Below, in pieces: positions 11,789-22,815 of a DNA stretch of 64,000 nt. The position numbers were made by a program, and so were the translations under genes. The stretch comes from Wyeomyia smithii (lineage: Eukaryota > Arthropoda > Insecta > Diptera > Culicidae), in NCBI RefSeq assembly GCF_029784165.1, contig NC_073696.1:246631971-246695970 (forward strand), written 5' to 3'. The notes below the pieces were generated by a model, which was not told the origin of the DNA, searched no databases, and saw nothing but the letters and a program-made list of their open reading frames with translations. Each line of letters starts with the position of its first letter. Position 1 is the first letter of the stretch.

Positions 11789-11875
11789 GGGTATCGGACT
11801 GCTTCGGTAAGTTTTTTACAGCAGTCTAATGCAAAACCAGCTGAAGCAAACCGCTGCCGAAATAGTCCGATACCC
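11789..11875. mobile_element. 87-bp TA-flanked MITE
   Basis: Termini GGGTATCGGACTGCTTCGGT and, at the right, CCGAAATAGTCCGATACCC form ~20-bp inverted repeats. Both sides carry TA (11787-11788, 11876-11877). TIRs plus TA target indicate a miniature Tc1-mariner-class element. It has no coding capacity and is unusually short. Confidence 0.7.
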
Positions 11876-11879
11876 TATT

Positions 11880-12270
11880 ATTTTTTGGCCCTCGGCAATC
11901 ATCGCAAAGCATTTCGAAACAATTGTTTTCGGCTGGTGGTTCTCGCGAGTAGGGGAGTAGGTACACACGAGTACACACGAGGAGAGTAGACGGCAGTGTG
12001 TGCATATGATCTCGGAAGTGAATGCGAGCAAAAAAGAAAGCGAAAACGAACGAGAATCAGCTTGAATGGAGAATTCTTCAGTGTGTGTGATAGTGCTAGC
12101 AACAAGAGCCTCATATGAGGTGTTGCATGCTGCTTACGAGTGAGTCAAACAACATTGCATAACACATATGCTGCTCATTGTTTTTGGCTGTTAGAAGAAC
12201 AACATGTCGCCCTTAACAACAATTCACTGACTTTGAAATGCATATTAGTTTTAATTTTAGATTTAATTGT
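11880..12270. other. No recognised gene
   Basis: Short open frames only. Direct repeat GTACACACGAG at about 11961 and 11971. No transposon signature. Confidence 0.35.
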
Positions 12271-12275
12271 AACTA

Positions 12276-12372
12276 GAAGTCGGCAGCGAGGATAAAAATT
12301 ATATATAATTGGCTTCGTAAAACATTATTGTGTATTGTGCCGTAAATCAAGTAAATGTTTTAAACAAGAAAA
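12276..12372 (+). mobile_element. Old truncated 3' end of a Loner-like retrotransposon
   Basis: AGTCGGCAGCGAGGATAAAA starts a stretch that aligns with the 3' UTR of the intact element at 22441-28300 (there on the minus strand), through ATTGGC and GTGCCGTAAATCAAGTAAAT and ending in an A-rich tail near 12365. A third copy lies at 52957-53088. Only the last ~100 bp remain here, so it is 5'-truncated and diverged. Confidence 0.7.
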
Positions 12373-12374
12373 AA

Positions 12375-13600
12375 AATCCAAATGTTTTTTTTTTGAGGTT
12401 AACACGTTTAAGTTTAGGGAAAATAATTCTGAAGAAGGACTTCTCAATATGAAGGTTATTCTCCTCAATATGCGAAAAAACCGGAGTTAAAGTTCACCGC
12501 GCACTTTTTCTCCTGCATGAGCGCAATATGTAGCAGTTTTTTGCACCACACTTCTTTCTTCTGTTTCTTGCTGTGCTTTTGCCGATTTTATAAAAAATTA
12601 CCTTACTTGTTGCTTACATCACATGTTGCGAACCACGAGAGTGGTGAATCACTCTAGTAAGAATACACGGAAGTGCTCCGCAGTGCACACTGCTGATACA
12701 ATACAACAGAGATAATTTGAGTTTTCTCCTAGAAGAATGTGATTCATTTTTTTAAGTTTCGAGATGCAAAGCAAACGCAATCTGCTTTCCTAGCAGATGC
12801 TCCCTTTATTCTATACATGCTTAAGAGACTCATTGTAAAAGCAGTGCAGTGAGCTCTGTTGTGTAGTTATTGTGTGTAATATCCTTTCGTGGGACGAAGC
12901 TGACCTCAATTTATTGTCTCTCAGGAGAGATGTTTTGTATGCCACCACGGTGTTTTCTACAAGTTCCTCAGATACACACGATTCGCTGTCCTCAGCAGGC
13001 AGGTGCGTCGATTTGCTTACCAGTATGAGAGCAGTTGAGTCCACAGTGAAAGATATTCACCAATACGCTAGTGGTTCTTTGAGTAGACGCGGCAAGTTTT
13101 ATGCGATAAGTGTGTGCTCTCAACATGGCTTGCATCCGCTTGCCGAAAGCAATGGTTTGTGGCATTCTCTAACGCAGTTTTCCAGATCGCGATGAAATTT
13201 CAAGAAGCATATGAAGTCATCAACATTTGTATCCGTTAAACTTAGTTACTTACTTAACTTTTGCGGTAACAGACCGATTATATTCGATCCATTGCCGAAT
13301 CCAGAATAAGTCACCATGTTACTCGGTCTGGGGCTGCCATTCTACAGTTGCCTCTAAAACGAACTACGCGGGCATCCGTCATACATGTTGCAGTAATTGG
13401 GATAATTTTCTCTTTACTGTATGAGTATAGATGAATTTAATTCCCTTAGGTAACAAATTTGTTACAATAAATAGAATTTTTCGATATTGCTTTTAAAATA
13501 AGCAGTAAAAATTCTGCGTGTATCTACAAATCATTCAAAGTTTAGCCCATCACTAGCTTAAACTTTGTACCTGTTTCTGGTAGAGTTCGAATACTTTTGC
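12375..13600. other. No recognised gene
   Basis: The plus-strand frame 12872-13195 (107 codons) and its antisense frame have no recognisable motifs. AATAAA-type strings and A/T runs are common. Nothing can be supported. Confidence 0.35.
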
Positions 13601-13624
13601 CATTAAGGTGTTTAATTTTTTAAG

Positions 13625-14100
13625 TTATCCACGAGCCGAGCCATTTCTCAAAGTTTTCATATGAGCAGAACTGCCAGCCATCAACGGAACGATTTATGAT
13701 CAGACGACGTAATAACTGGGAAAAATGGCGGATAAAATAGAACTTTTAATTTGAGCGCCTTTTTGTAAATGTTAACGACTTAAGCAGTATGAGGCAGAGC
13801 GTTGTCATGCAGTAGAATCACTTTTTCGTGTCTTTGCTCGTATTATGGTAGTTTTTCACGCAGTGCACGATATAACCGCTTCAATTGAAGTCCATATCGA
13901 TCCCTAGTGATAGTTTTGTTTGGTTTGAACAGCTCATAATGAGTAACACAGGCCAGGTTCTACCAGATACACAGCATAACCTGTGCAGTGTGTATATTTG
14001 TGTAGTTTGCTGAAATGAATTCATTTTTCAACACCCGTTACGATGTGACGAAGCATGCCTTTTGTTTTGCCTCTGGAGTAGCTGTTTGCAAGCAAAGCCG
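13625..14100 (-). pseudogene. Mariner (DD34D) transposase remnant
   Basis: The minus strand reads AQVMLCIW, then YELFKPNKTITRDRYGLQLK, RLYRALREKLP, YEQRHEKVILLHDNALPHTA and LKVLFYPPFFPVITSSDH. These are the mariner core blocks: KxxLCIWWD..., YELLxPxxTI, VxxxHDNARPH and PPYSPDLAPSD. The second Asp lies in HDNALPH and the third in SSDH, with 34 residues between, so DD34D. At least three stops and several substitutions (R to L in HDNARPH, L/A changes in SPDLAPSD) make it inactive. An N-terminal trace around the first Asp (TGVEK for TGDEK) lies near 14040-14060 and has lost the Asp. Confidence 0.85.
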
Positions 14101-14109
14101 GATTCAAGG

Positions 14110-15490
14110 GGGGCCCGGGTTTTCGGGTCCCCACAAAGAGAAAAAAGTTTTTTCTCTATCAAAAATGAGATTCAATCAAAAGTTCGATTTACAGCAAGAT
14201 AATTTAAACAGACCATTTCAATATGAAACTTTCAGTTAGTGTTATTTTTTCGTGAGCGTCAATACCACAACTACATCCATTAGAGTTCACCTTGGATTCT
14301 TTCGGAATGACACACATTAACACATCATCGAGCCAGCGCGCATGGGAGGTAGTTTTTTTTAGTTTTAAAATCTTTTTTTTTTGCGCATGGGAGGTAAAGA
14401 AGAGAAAGAAAATAACCCACAGATTTTTGTTATTGCATTGCTGTTGTTTACATGTCCGAATAAGGGATACCAGGTGTGCTTCGCAAAATGCAGATTTTGA
14501 TGTGTGTAGTTTTTTTCCTGGTTTTTGTAGATTATTGTAAACGCTAAAATTGCGTTGTGGGCTTTTATTTGAGTCTAATGATCGCGAGCGCAACTGGGTA
14601 AAGGTCTTTTTCGAAGATGAAACTGATTCAAAATAGGTCGCGAACGACTATGAAGAATGAAAGGTTGCCAAACTTAGGATTGTTATTTAATTAATAAGTT
14701 CTCTGCAAAAACTCGTGACAAAAATTTTTACAAATTCAAACGGCATCGCCCAAGTACTGATCTAAACTCAAAACTCGTTTAAATCAATTTTTATCGAACA
14801 ACTTTTATGCTCCAAAATCACATTTTTCGTTTATTTTGGGGATGTTGTTTTTCTTTTTTTTCGAGGCTTTGTAAACTAGCAAAAGTTACCTATGATCGTT
14901 ATAGTTATTCAAATTTGAAGTATAAAGGTCGCTGCATCAAGCTTCGACCGTTATAGCGTCTCTACAGCACGTGTTTGCTCACAATTTCCCTTTGTTTAGT
15001 CGACCAGCCGTTCTCGTTGTGTACGTTCTTTGTTTGAGTTTTTCTATAGATTTTAACTGTGAGTTGTATTCAAAAGTACTTAAATATGAGTGACAAGTTT
15101 GGGTTTTGCGTGATATCGGACGCCAACCGCGTCAAAGTCGCTGAGCATCACATGTCTGATATCGCGAAAGAGGCTAGGGGCAGCCTTACATCAGATAACA
15201 AAAAGTAAGAAGAGGGAAATGAAGCCCAGAAAGGACAATTATACAGCGTAGGGATAGCTGACTGAAGCTTAAAAAAATATTAGGGGCTTTATTATTGCGA
15301 TTCTTAAGATTTATAGCATTAAGAAGCGTTTTTCTTAAAACCATGTTTTTAAAATTGGCGAGCAGTAGAACTGAAAAAGTTTACATTCGATTGACTTGAA
15401 ATTTTAACTGTAGCTTCTTTATTAGATAATCTAGTGATGTACACACGATTTTGGCGATTGATTAACAACAACAAAAGTTATAAACAATTA
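14110..15490. other. No recognised gene apart from one short ORF
   Basis: Contains a partial duplication (GCGCATGGGAGGTA at about 14337 and 14384) and A/T-rich sequence. The only ORF worth recording is at 15085-15207, listed separately. Confidence 0.35.
15085..15207 (+). other. Short ORF, 40 codons, unknown
   Basis: ATG in the context AAATATGAGTG opens a frame beginning MSDKFGFCVISDANRVKVAE and ending at TAA after SLTSDNKK. It is less A+T-rich than its surroundings. I do not recognise the protein; it could be the first exon or leading end of a decayed transposon gene, or chance. Confidence 0.2.
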
Positions 15491-15494
15491 AAGT

Positions 15495-17146
15495 CGATTT
15501 GACGTAGAACTACGTTTTTCTTTAGCCTACCACATAGGGATGTAAATAGGAAAACTATCACCGAAAAGGGGACGAAATATGTCCCTTTTTAAATGCTTAT
15601 AAATCGGTTTGTTTTCAACCGATTTCCTTCATTTTTGCAGCAATTGTTTGGAGAATTATACACGCATCCACTCAAATGTAGAAAATTGTTGATTGATTAT
15701 GCAAACTATTGTACTATTGATAATTGTCAAGCCTTGTTTAAACGAAAATTACGTCCTCTGATTGGTCGTTATATGATTGCTTCCTAAGCACGGTCGACAG
15801 AATCATATACCTTGCAATTGAAAACATGCTATTTGGCCTATATAAGAGCCTGTTTCTGCCGAAGCCGCTCATAATAGTTCTAGACAGCGACACCAGAAGT
15901 CGTCCTCCCGCAGCAGCAGCACTAGTCCTGTGGTTGGTCACCACGTCTCAGGAGCAGCGCGGTTCTTCTCAGCGTGTGTCGGCAGACTGCCATTATTCCC
16001 CCGTGTTAGGGCAGCATGAAGATCGTCATCACCAAATCCAATTTTGAACAGCAAAATGCCTTTTTTCAAGGCAAATAAACAAGTAATTGAAGGGTGAAAA
16101 TTTCCTAGCATCAACACAAGCAAACATTCTTCGCGGGATCCTAGCTATCAAATTCTGTTGTAGTTTATTTAGTTTTAGTTTACCCCCACTGTTGGGACAG
16201 CACAAAGGCTGCGATCAACATAACCGATTTTGAATAACAAACTGCCCTGTTAGAACGCATTCACAAAGGCAGTTAATTCGAATATGCAGTACTTATATAA
16301 AGTCGATTCTATCAATCAGCATGAACAGAATTTCGTCGTCTCTCAACTGCTCAGTTGCAACATGATGCAACACGCGACAGCGACAAACGAAATCGCTTGC
16401 TTGATATTACAAGCCGTAATACGATAGGGGTAATATCGTTGCGTGTGTGAGAGCACCATCGGTGTTTACTAGCTGGATACAAAAATCAAACGCGAATTGT
16501 GGAATAATTCGTCTAAAGAACATTAGAGAATGTGACAACTGAACTGAAAGGCGTGGCCTATTACGTAGCACCCTTCGGCTATAAAAGAGTGTTTCTGGGA
16601 AAACTAGTTACATTCATTAGTCGGAAGGTGAACTGGATGGACCGTCCACAACGTTGACAGCAGTAGCAGCAGATATCGGCACTCAGCAGTTGCAGTAACA
16701 GACCATAGCAGCGGGTCGCGCCTGTGGCTGCCTTCAAATTAAGCACTTGTCCTGTGGTTGGTCACCATATCTCAGGAGCAGCGCGGTTCTGCTCGCTTCT
16801 CAGCGTGTGTCGTCAGACTGCCGTTATTGCCCCACTACTGAGGCAGCATAAAAGTTGCCATCAGCAAATCCAATTTCGAGCAGCAAAATGCTTTTCTCAA
16901 GGCAAATAAACAAATATTTTAAGGTTAATAATTTTTTGACAACTCAAGCGAGCAATCTGTGCTGGATAGTAGCAATTTAAATTTGTAGCAGCCGTCTAAT
17001 TTACAGAATGTGAAACAGCTTTTACAGCTCGTGTTTTCAGTGTCTTTTTTACCCCACTGTTGAGGCAGCACAAAGCAAGCATTAGTAGACTTTGACTCAT
17101 TAATGAAACACCTACAACAATGCATTTGTTAATAGTGTGCGTAGTT
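15495..17146. repeat. Duplicated TATA/AATAAA block bounded by inverted GACGTAGAACTACG
   Basis: GACGTAGAACTACG at about 15501 and its reverse complement CGTAGTTCTACGTC at about 17141 bound this block. Inside, a ~350-bp unit occurs twice (about 15911-16260 and 16749-17095, ~837 bp apart). It starts GTCCTGTGGTTGGTCACCA, has CAGACTGCC and AAATCCAATTT, then CAAGGCAAATAAACAA with an AATAAA signal, and ends near CCCCACTGTTG. Three TATA-like boxes precede such units: TATATAAG near 15839, TATATAAAG near 16294 and TATAAAAGAG near 16581. The reading frames of the two copies differ, so the repeat is not protein-coding. It may be a pair of LTR-like/TRIM units or a non-coding transcription unit. Confidence 0.5.
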
Positions 17147-17214
17147 CTACGTCAGTTATGCGGTCGTGTCTTGGATACAACCTCCTACTTTTTTTGTCGA
17201 TAATGAACAGAACC

Positions 17215-18436
17215 CATTGAACATCACAAAAAAGTGATTTTTTCTCTTAATTTTTAGATAAAACCTTTCAAAACACATATAAAAAAATTTTTCGATCCAG
17301 AACTGAAATTTTTACTCCTAAGCGGGATTCAAGACGAAAATTTACATGAGAAAAGATTCTGATATCTTATCGGGGGGCTGAGATATTGACGATTTAACGT
17401 GTGATGGAAAACTATGCATTTTGTCAAAAATGCCACTAAAGCTCAATATCTCCTTTGCACAGTGTTTTATTTTGCCGTTTGTGTGTATAATTTCCCAAAT
17501 AGTGATTCAAATGTTGATTATAGCCATAAGGTATGTTCGGAAAAGTTTCGGGATATTAAAAATGCATTTTTTGATGTAGAAAGATGGGTGATCAATCCAC
17601 CAATGAGTGAGATAAAAAATTTACTTTTTAATCAGAATGAGATAGACGCAAGGAGTCTTCGACAAAGTTTTAGGTTAACTTAAAACAAGAAACTGTACCG
17701 AAGACATCATGTTTCTATCTCTTACATATTACGAGCAACATTGAGTTTTCTATTAGAAGGCACTAAAAATCACAATTTTCGTTCTAACTTTTTTCGCAGA
17801 TTTTTCCGAATTTTCAAACCTTCTACTGAAGTATTTGCCATCTAAAACCGCATTTGTTTTCTGAACATTGTTATTTTCTATCTCTCAAAATAAAACAGTT
17901 ATTAACCATATTTGTTAAAATGCGTAGTTTCCATCATATATAAAAATGCCAATATCACAGCTCCCCGATAAGATATCAAGTATCTTTTTTCATGTAAATT
18001 TTCGTCGTCAATTTCGCTTCACAATGAAAATTTCAGTTCTTGATCACAATTTTTTCTATTTGTGTTTTGTAGGGTTTTATCTAAAAATTATTAGAAAAAA
18101 TATATTTTTTTTTGTGATTTAATGGGCTCTGGGAGTCATAAAACTGAATGAAATGCTAAACCAAACCATGCAAATTATTCAAAAACAACCCCACAAAAAT
18201 AAAAAAAATATATGGAAAAATGTAGGAATCGAACAGAATTGAAAAAAGTACAAAAGAGTGGGTTTGTAGCTTGAAAAAGTCATTTTTTCATAAATCACGT
18301 TTGGGCAACCTGAAAACGGTCTTTCAGAAAGTCGAAATGTTCTACAAGAATGCTATAAATAATATTATCTTTCAATTTAGGGCTGAGCACCTTGACTTTT
18401 TCAACATCGATTTTTTTTGGGACACCCTACTGCACA
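17215..18436. mobile_element. Foldback element copy 1 (truncated left arm)
   Basis: The right arm 17940-18436 ends in TTTTTCAACATCGATTTTTT, then GGGACACCCTA, the same terminus as the second copy at 21540-28326. The left arm 17215-17390 is an inverted match to about 17945-18130, but its outer ~300 bp are missing. Between the arms is a ~550-bp spacer with an 89-codon frame (17414-17683) of unknown nature; its translation starts with a hydrophobic stretch after MHFVKNATKAQYLL. The TAGGGTGTCC terminus, shared with the copy that has 8-bp target duplications, suggests a non-autonomous hAT-like foldback element. Confidence 0.7.
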
Positions 18437-18439
18437 GTC

Positions 18440-19400
18440 ACTAATTTGTATAAAAATAGCAGTAATTTTTTTTTCTATTCTCCTAGAGTTGCTTAATCCA
18501 ATGATTTATTGTTTATAAATTTATTTATATATTATTCATATAAAATCATGAAAAAAGCCTTGTTTTTTTGAGCATTTGGTGGATATTACTCCTTAACTTA
18601 TGCGACACCTACTGGACTTATTCCGCAAAAGTTAAACCTTCAGCATCACTAGCAACCATACCCCTTATCTGTTGTTTCTGACAACATGGCGCGCGACAAC
18701 TGTCAAATGAGTTCAAAGAGAAAACCTAGGACAGGACGTGACAAGTGGCTTCTAGTTATTCTTCTTTTCTTTCAAAATAGCCCTTATAAAACATTTTAAT
18801 TTTTCGGCACGACGCTTGTTAGTGTCGCCAAAAATATTTAATAATGGAAATTTCAATACCTGGGATTTTTCAAGTTCAGGGTTACAATTATAATTAGTTA
18901 CTTGATAATAGTTACTCAATGAATCTTGAATTGATTTAGAAATATATTTTGGATTTATTTGATCTAGTCATAATTTCAACTTATTCCTTTTGCTTTTCTT
19001 GAATTAGATCTGCAATCGTTCAACATAAGTAGTTTAAAAAACATGATTAATATTTCGAATGTTAATTTTCACAGATCCGGTGTATGAAAATGTTTCGAAA
19101 AGTTGTTGAACGAAACACAGTTCATCCACTTGGTTTGCAGAAACAGTGTAAACCAAAAATATCGAAAATTTTTGCAGCACGGCCAACCATTCGGACTAAT
19201 AATAAAACTTAACAATGCACTAAATAAATAATCGACCAATCAGAGAGAGATTCCACTTTGACAGAACTTTGGGTGATTTTTGGTTTCTCTTGTCACATAC
19301 TATCCTAGGGGAAAACGACATCAGCATATTCCGCGTAACGGAAACTGTGTGTTTAGTCTGTTACATTCATTTGAACGTTATTGATTAGGCTTTAGGAATT
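18440..19400. other. No recognised gene
   Basis: A+T-rich with poly-T runs; nothing recognised on either strand. Confidence 0.4.
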
Positions 19401-19420
19401 GTTCTTAAATTTGTTGGTCG

Positions 19421-19865
19421 GCATCTTTCTACTCCCAGGAATTCCCGGGCTGAGTCCTTGTTTTATACCTAGTGTCAGGTGTCTACTAACAATTTCAAAA
19501 GAGTCTAGCTGCGGTCATCTGCGACCAAGCATTTATAACAGTTTTGAAAATTTTAGGTTTTCATGGGATACATTTATTTTGAAATTATGTTTTTGATCAT
19601 GGTAACAGAATAACTGATATATATATATATATTATATTCTCATAAACATTAATAATAAGGCTTCCAGAAAAATATGTGGCAAAATGGCTGATGTGAAGGA
19701 AAATTGAAAATGGAAAAAGCATCATTTACAATGTTGTTGGACGTCATCTTTTCACTGCCAGGAATGGGTCCTTCTTTATTTTCATAGTTTACAAACAAGT
19801 TCTGAAGAGCTGCTACCACCTGCGACCAAGTGATTTGGAACGTTTTGAAAATTGTTGGTGCCTCT
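19421..19865. repeat. Two diverged direct copies of a ~130-bp repeat
   Basis: About 19421-19560 and 19735-19865 share GTTGG(T/A)CG.CATCTTT, the string CCAGGAAT, CTGCGACCAAG and TTTTGAAAAT in the same order, ~310 bp apart. No coding similarity. A short (TA)n run lies between them at 19617-19634. Confidence 0.55.
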
Positions 19866-20112
19866 AAAAATTATAAAAAATCAAATATATAATCATATTA
19901 TTTTTGAACTAGACACCCGAAGAGGTAAATAAAAAAAATGCGGGTCTATTTTTTTAGGCTGGGGACCAATCTCTGCAATTTTTGAGCAAAATTGAAGCAC
20001 TTGAAAAAAATTAGTTTTTGTCTTAGAATCGCTGTATGTATATTATACCACATCTCCGGAATGCCTTGACCGATATTAACCAAACTTCACATACATGATC
20101 CTTACACATTAA

Positions 20113-20828
20113 GGGGTTCTATACCTTTTCGGTCAAGAAAAACGAGGAAAGTTTGAATTTAGCATTTTTACTGCACCAAAGTGGTATTTTTCTGAAAGTA
20201 CAGTTTATCAACAACAAAAAATACGTTTGATTATGAGATATACCAACTATTACTGGCGTAATGGCCGTTTCCCCGAAACGCTTTTTTCTCTGCAGAGGCT
20301 TGCGGCAATCATGATAGAGACTTAGCGGGTCAACTGAAATAAAAAAACTCCTATTATTTCATTAGTTTAGAAGTGTGCCATGTCCTTGAATGATCGCTTT
20401 TATGAGTATTTTGTTTTCAGTGCAAACGGAAACGTTTTTCCAAAAAAAAAAATGCCCGTTTTGAGCGCTAAAAATTGCATTAAAAATTGTTTTGCGTCAA
20501 AATATAACAGTATGTTTCAAAAAGCGATCGTTCAAGGACCGGCGAATTTAATAGCGAAAATTAAAAAAAACAAAGATGAAGAAAATCGGTTCAGTAGTTT
20601 TCCCGCAATCAGGATCACGGTAAAGTCATTTTTTGAGAAACACTATTCCGAGATAAACGCGTTTAGCTTACGCGGCCGTGGCGAGGCGCGCTGCACATCA
20701 CTCTAACTTTTTCTTTATTGCTTAAATTTTCATTAAAATTGGTGAAACTGTTCTCAAGATTTTGTACTTCAAGATAATACAATAAAAATATTTTCGATTT
20801 TTTTAAAACTAAAAAGGTATATAACCCC
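20113..20828. mobile_element. TTAA-flanked MITE (piggyBac-like)
   Basis: Ends GGGGTTCTATACCTTTTCGG and, at the right, AAAAAGGTATATAACCCC are inverted repeats, directly flanked by TTAA at 20109-20112 and 20829-20832. TTAA duplication with TIRs is typical of piggyBac-superfamily elements. The 716-bp interior holds a 108-codon plus-strand frame (20380-20706) that does not resemble a piggyBac transposase; it is probably fortuitous. Confidence 0.7.
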
Positions 20829-20832
20829 TTAA

Positions 20833-21539
20833 AAGTTATCAAAAGCGTTTGAGAAATAGGACGGCAGCCACTGAAAGGTAGGGAGAGGCTGAATTCCGAA
20901 CAAATCTATGTATTAAAATTTGACCGCAATACAATCACAAATGATCTTAAGCATCTTGTTGGAATCATAGAAAAAAGAAAAAAAGAAAAAATGCCAACAG
21001 TATTGTAACGATTATTTTTGCCACTCGCATGTATAAAAACATCTCATTGTACCTTTGCTTCAAATCGTAAGAAACCCAAATTTCTGGTTTTTTGAATCAT
21101 TCCCAAAGCATGCAATTAATCGTAAACGGCTTGGTAGGTAATTCCTAATATTGGCGAAAGCTGTTCCTGCGTTTAGCATGGATGAATTTTCCAATTCAGC
21201 GCCTTTGAAGATTTTTGGTCTTCTTTCACGCGGAAGTCGTCAACATCAAATTACCATCTTTAATGCGAGTTGCGGAACAAATCACAATACGATGTTCCGC
21301 TTAGAGCAGCATTCCCGAAAACTTTTTTTAACTCTCGATGCGCTTCAGACGTCGCTTTCTTCTAAAAACGAGAAAGTATTTGCCGCAAATGTCAATTATT
21401 TGGCACTAAATCGAACGTTTTCACACAACAAAAAGTACCTATACATATGACGCCACAATAAAACCACTATTGTGTCAAAGCGTCAGCTTGGTTCGACATG
21501 TTTTAGATATTGACAAATAATGAGAACTTAGTTGTACAT
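20833..21539. other. No recognised gene
   Basis: A 99-codon plus-strand frame (21151-21450) has no recognised motif. Nothing else supported. Confidence 0.35.
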
Positions 21540-22815
21540 TAGTCTGTCCTAAAAAAATCGATGTTGAAAAAGTCAAAGTGCTCAGCTTCAAATTGAAAGA
21601 TAATGTTTTTTATAGCATTTTTGTAGAACATTTCGACTTTCTAAATGGCCGTTTTCAGGTTGCCCAAACGTGATGTATGAAAAAATGACTTTTTCAAGCT
21701 ACAAAACAACTCTTTTGCACTTTTTTCAAATCTGTTCGATTCCTACATTTTTCCATATATTTTTTTATTTTTGTGAGGTATTTTTTGAATAATTTGCATG
21801 GCTTGGTTCAGCATCGCATTCAATTATTTGACTCACAGAGCTCATTGAACATCACAAAAAAGTGAATTTTCCTCATTATTTTCAGATAAAACCCTTCAAA
21901 ACACATAATAAATTTTTTTTGATCAAGAACTGAAATTTTAACTGAAAAGCGTTTTCAATCACATGGAAAAATGCCAATATCTCAGCTCCTCGATAAGATA
22001 TCAAGTATCTTTTTTCATGTAAATTTTCGTCGTAAATCCCGCTTTGCAATAAAAATTTCAGTTCTTGCTAAAAGTTTTTTTTATTTGTGTTTTGAAGGGT
22101 TTTTTCTAAAAACCATTAGAAAAATTATTTTTTTTTGTGATGTTCAATGGGCTCTGGGAGTCAAAAAACTGAATACAATGCTGAACCAAACCATGCAAAA
22201 TATTCAAAAACAACCCCACAAAAATAAAAAAATGTACGAAAAAATTTAGGAATCGAACAGAATTGAGAAAAGTGCAAAAAAGTGGGTTTGTAGCTTAAAA
22301 AAGTCATTTTTTCGTAAATCACGTTTGTGCAACCTGAAAACGACCATTTAGAAAGTCGAAATGTTCTACAAAAATGCTATAAATAACATTATCATTCAAT
22401 TTAGGGCTGAGTACCTTGACTTTTTCAACATCGATTTATTTTTTTTTTTTTTCTTCACATAACATTTATTTGACACGGCACAAATACAATTTAATGTTTA
22501 ACGGCGCCAATTATATCTGATGACTTAAAAACTAAAGCAAATTTTTTATCCTCGCTGCCGACTACGAGCTGAAATTAAGTCTAACTTAAAACTAGCATGG
22601 GATTTCCAATCAGTGTTTTGTTGTTCAATGGTCGTCTGATAATCGTCGAATGGCATGTATGGATTCGTTCTGCTGAGCCACGATGTCGTGAGTTGGGACA
22701 GAGGCTCGTAGTCCTTGGGTCCTGGTTCTGTTGTGCGGGGTCTGGTTGCTGGTTTTGTGCTTAAGGTTCAAACGCGTCTTGTCGTTTTGTTGGGTGTAGA
22801 CGGAGGGGAACGGGA

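Noticed and set aside
17414..21450. Endogenous viral element in the 17-21 kb frames
   Set aside because: None of the frames shows a viral polymerase, nucleoprotein or glycoprotein motif.
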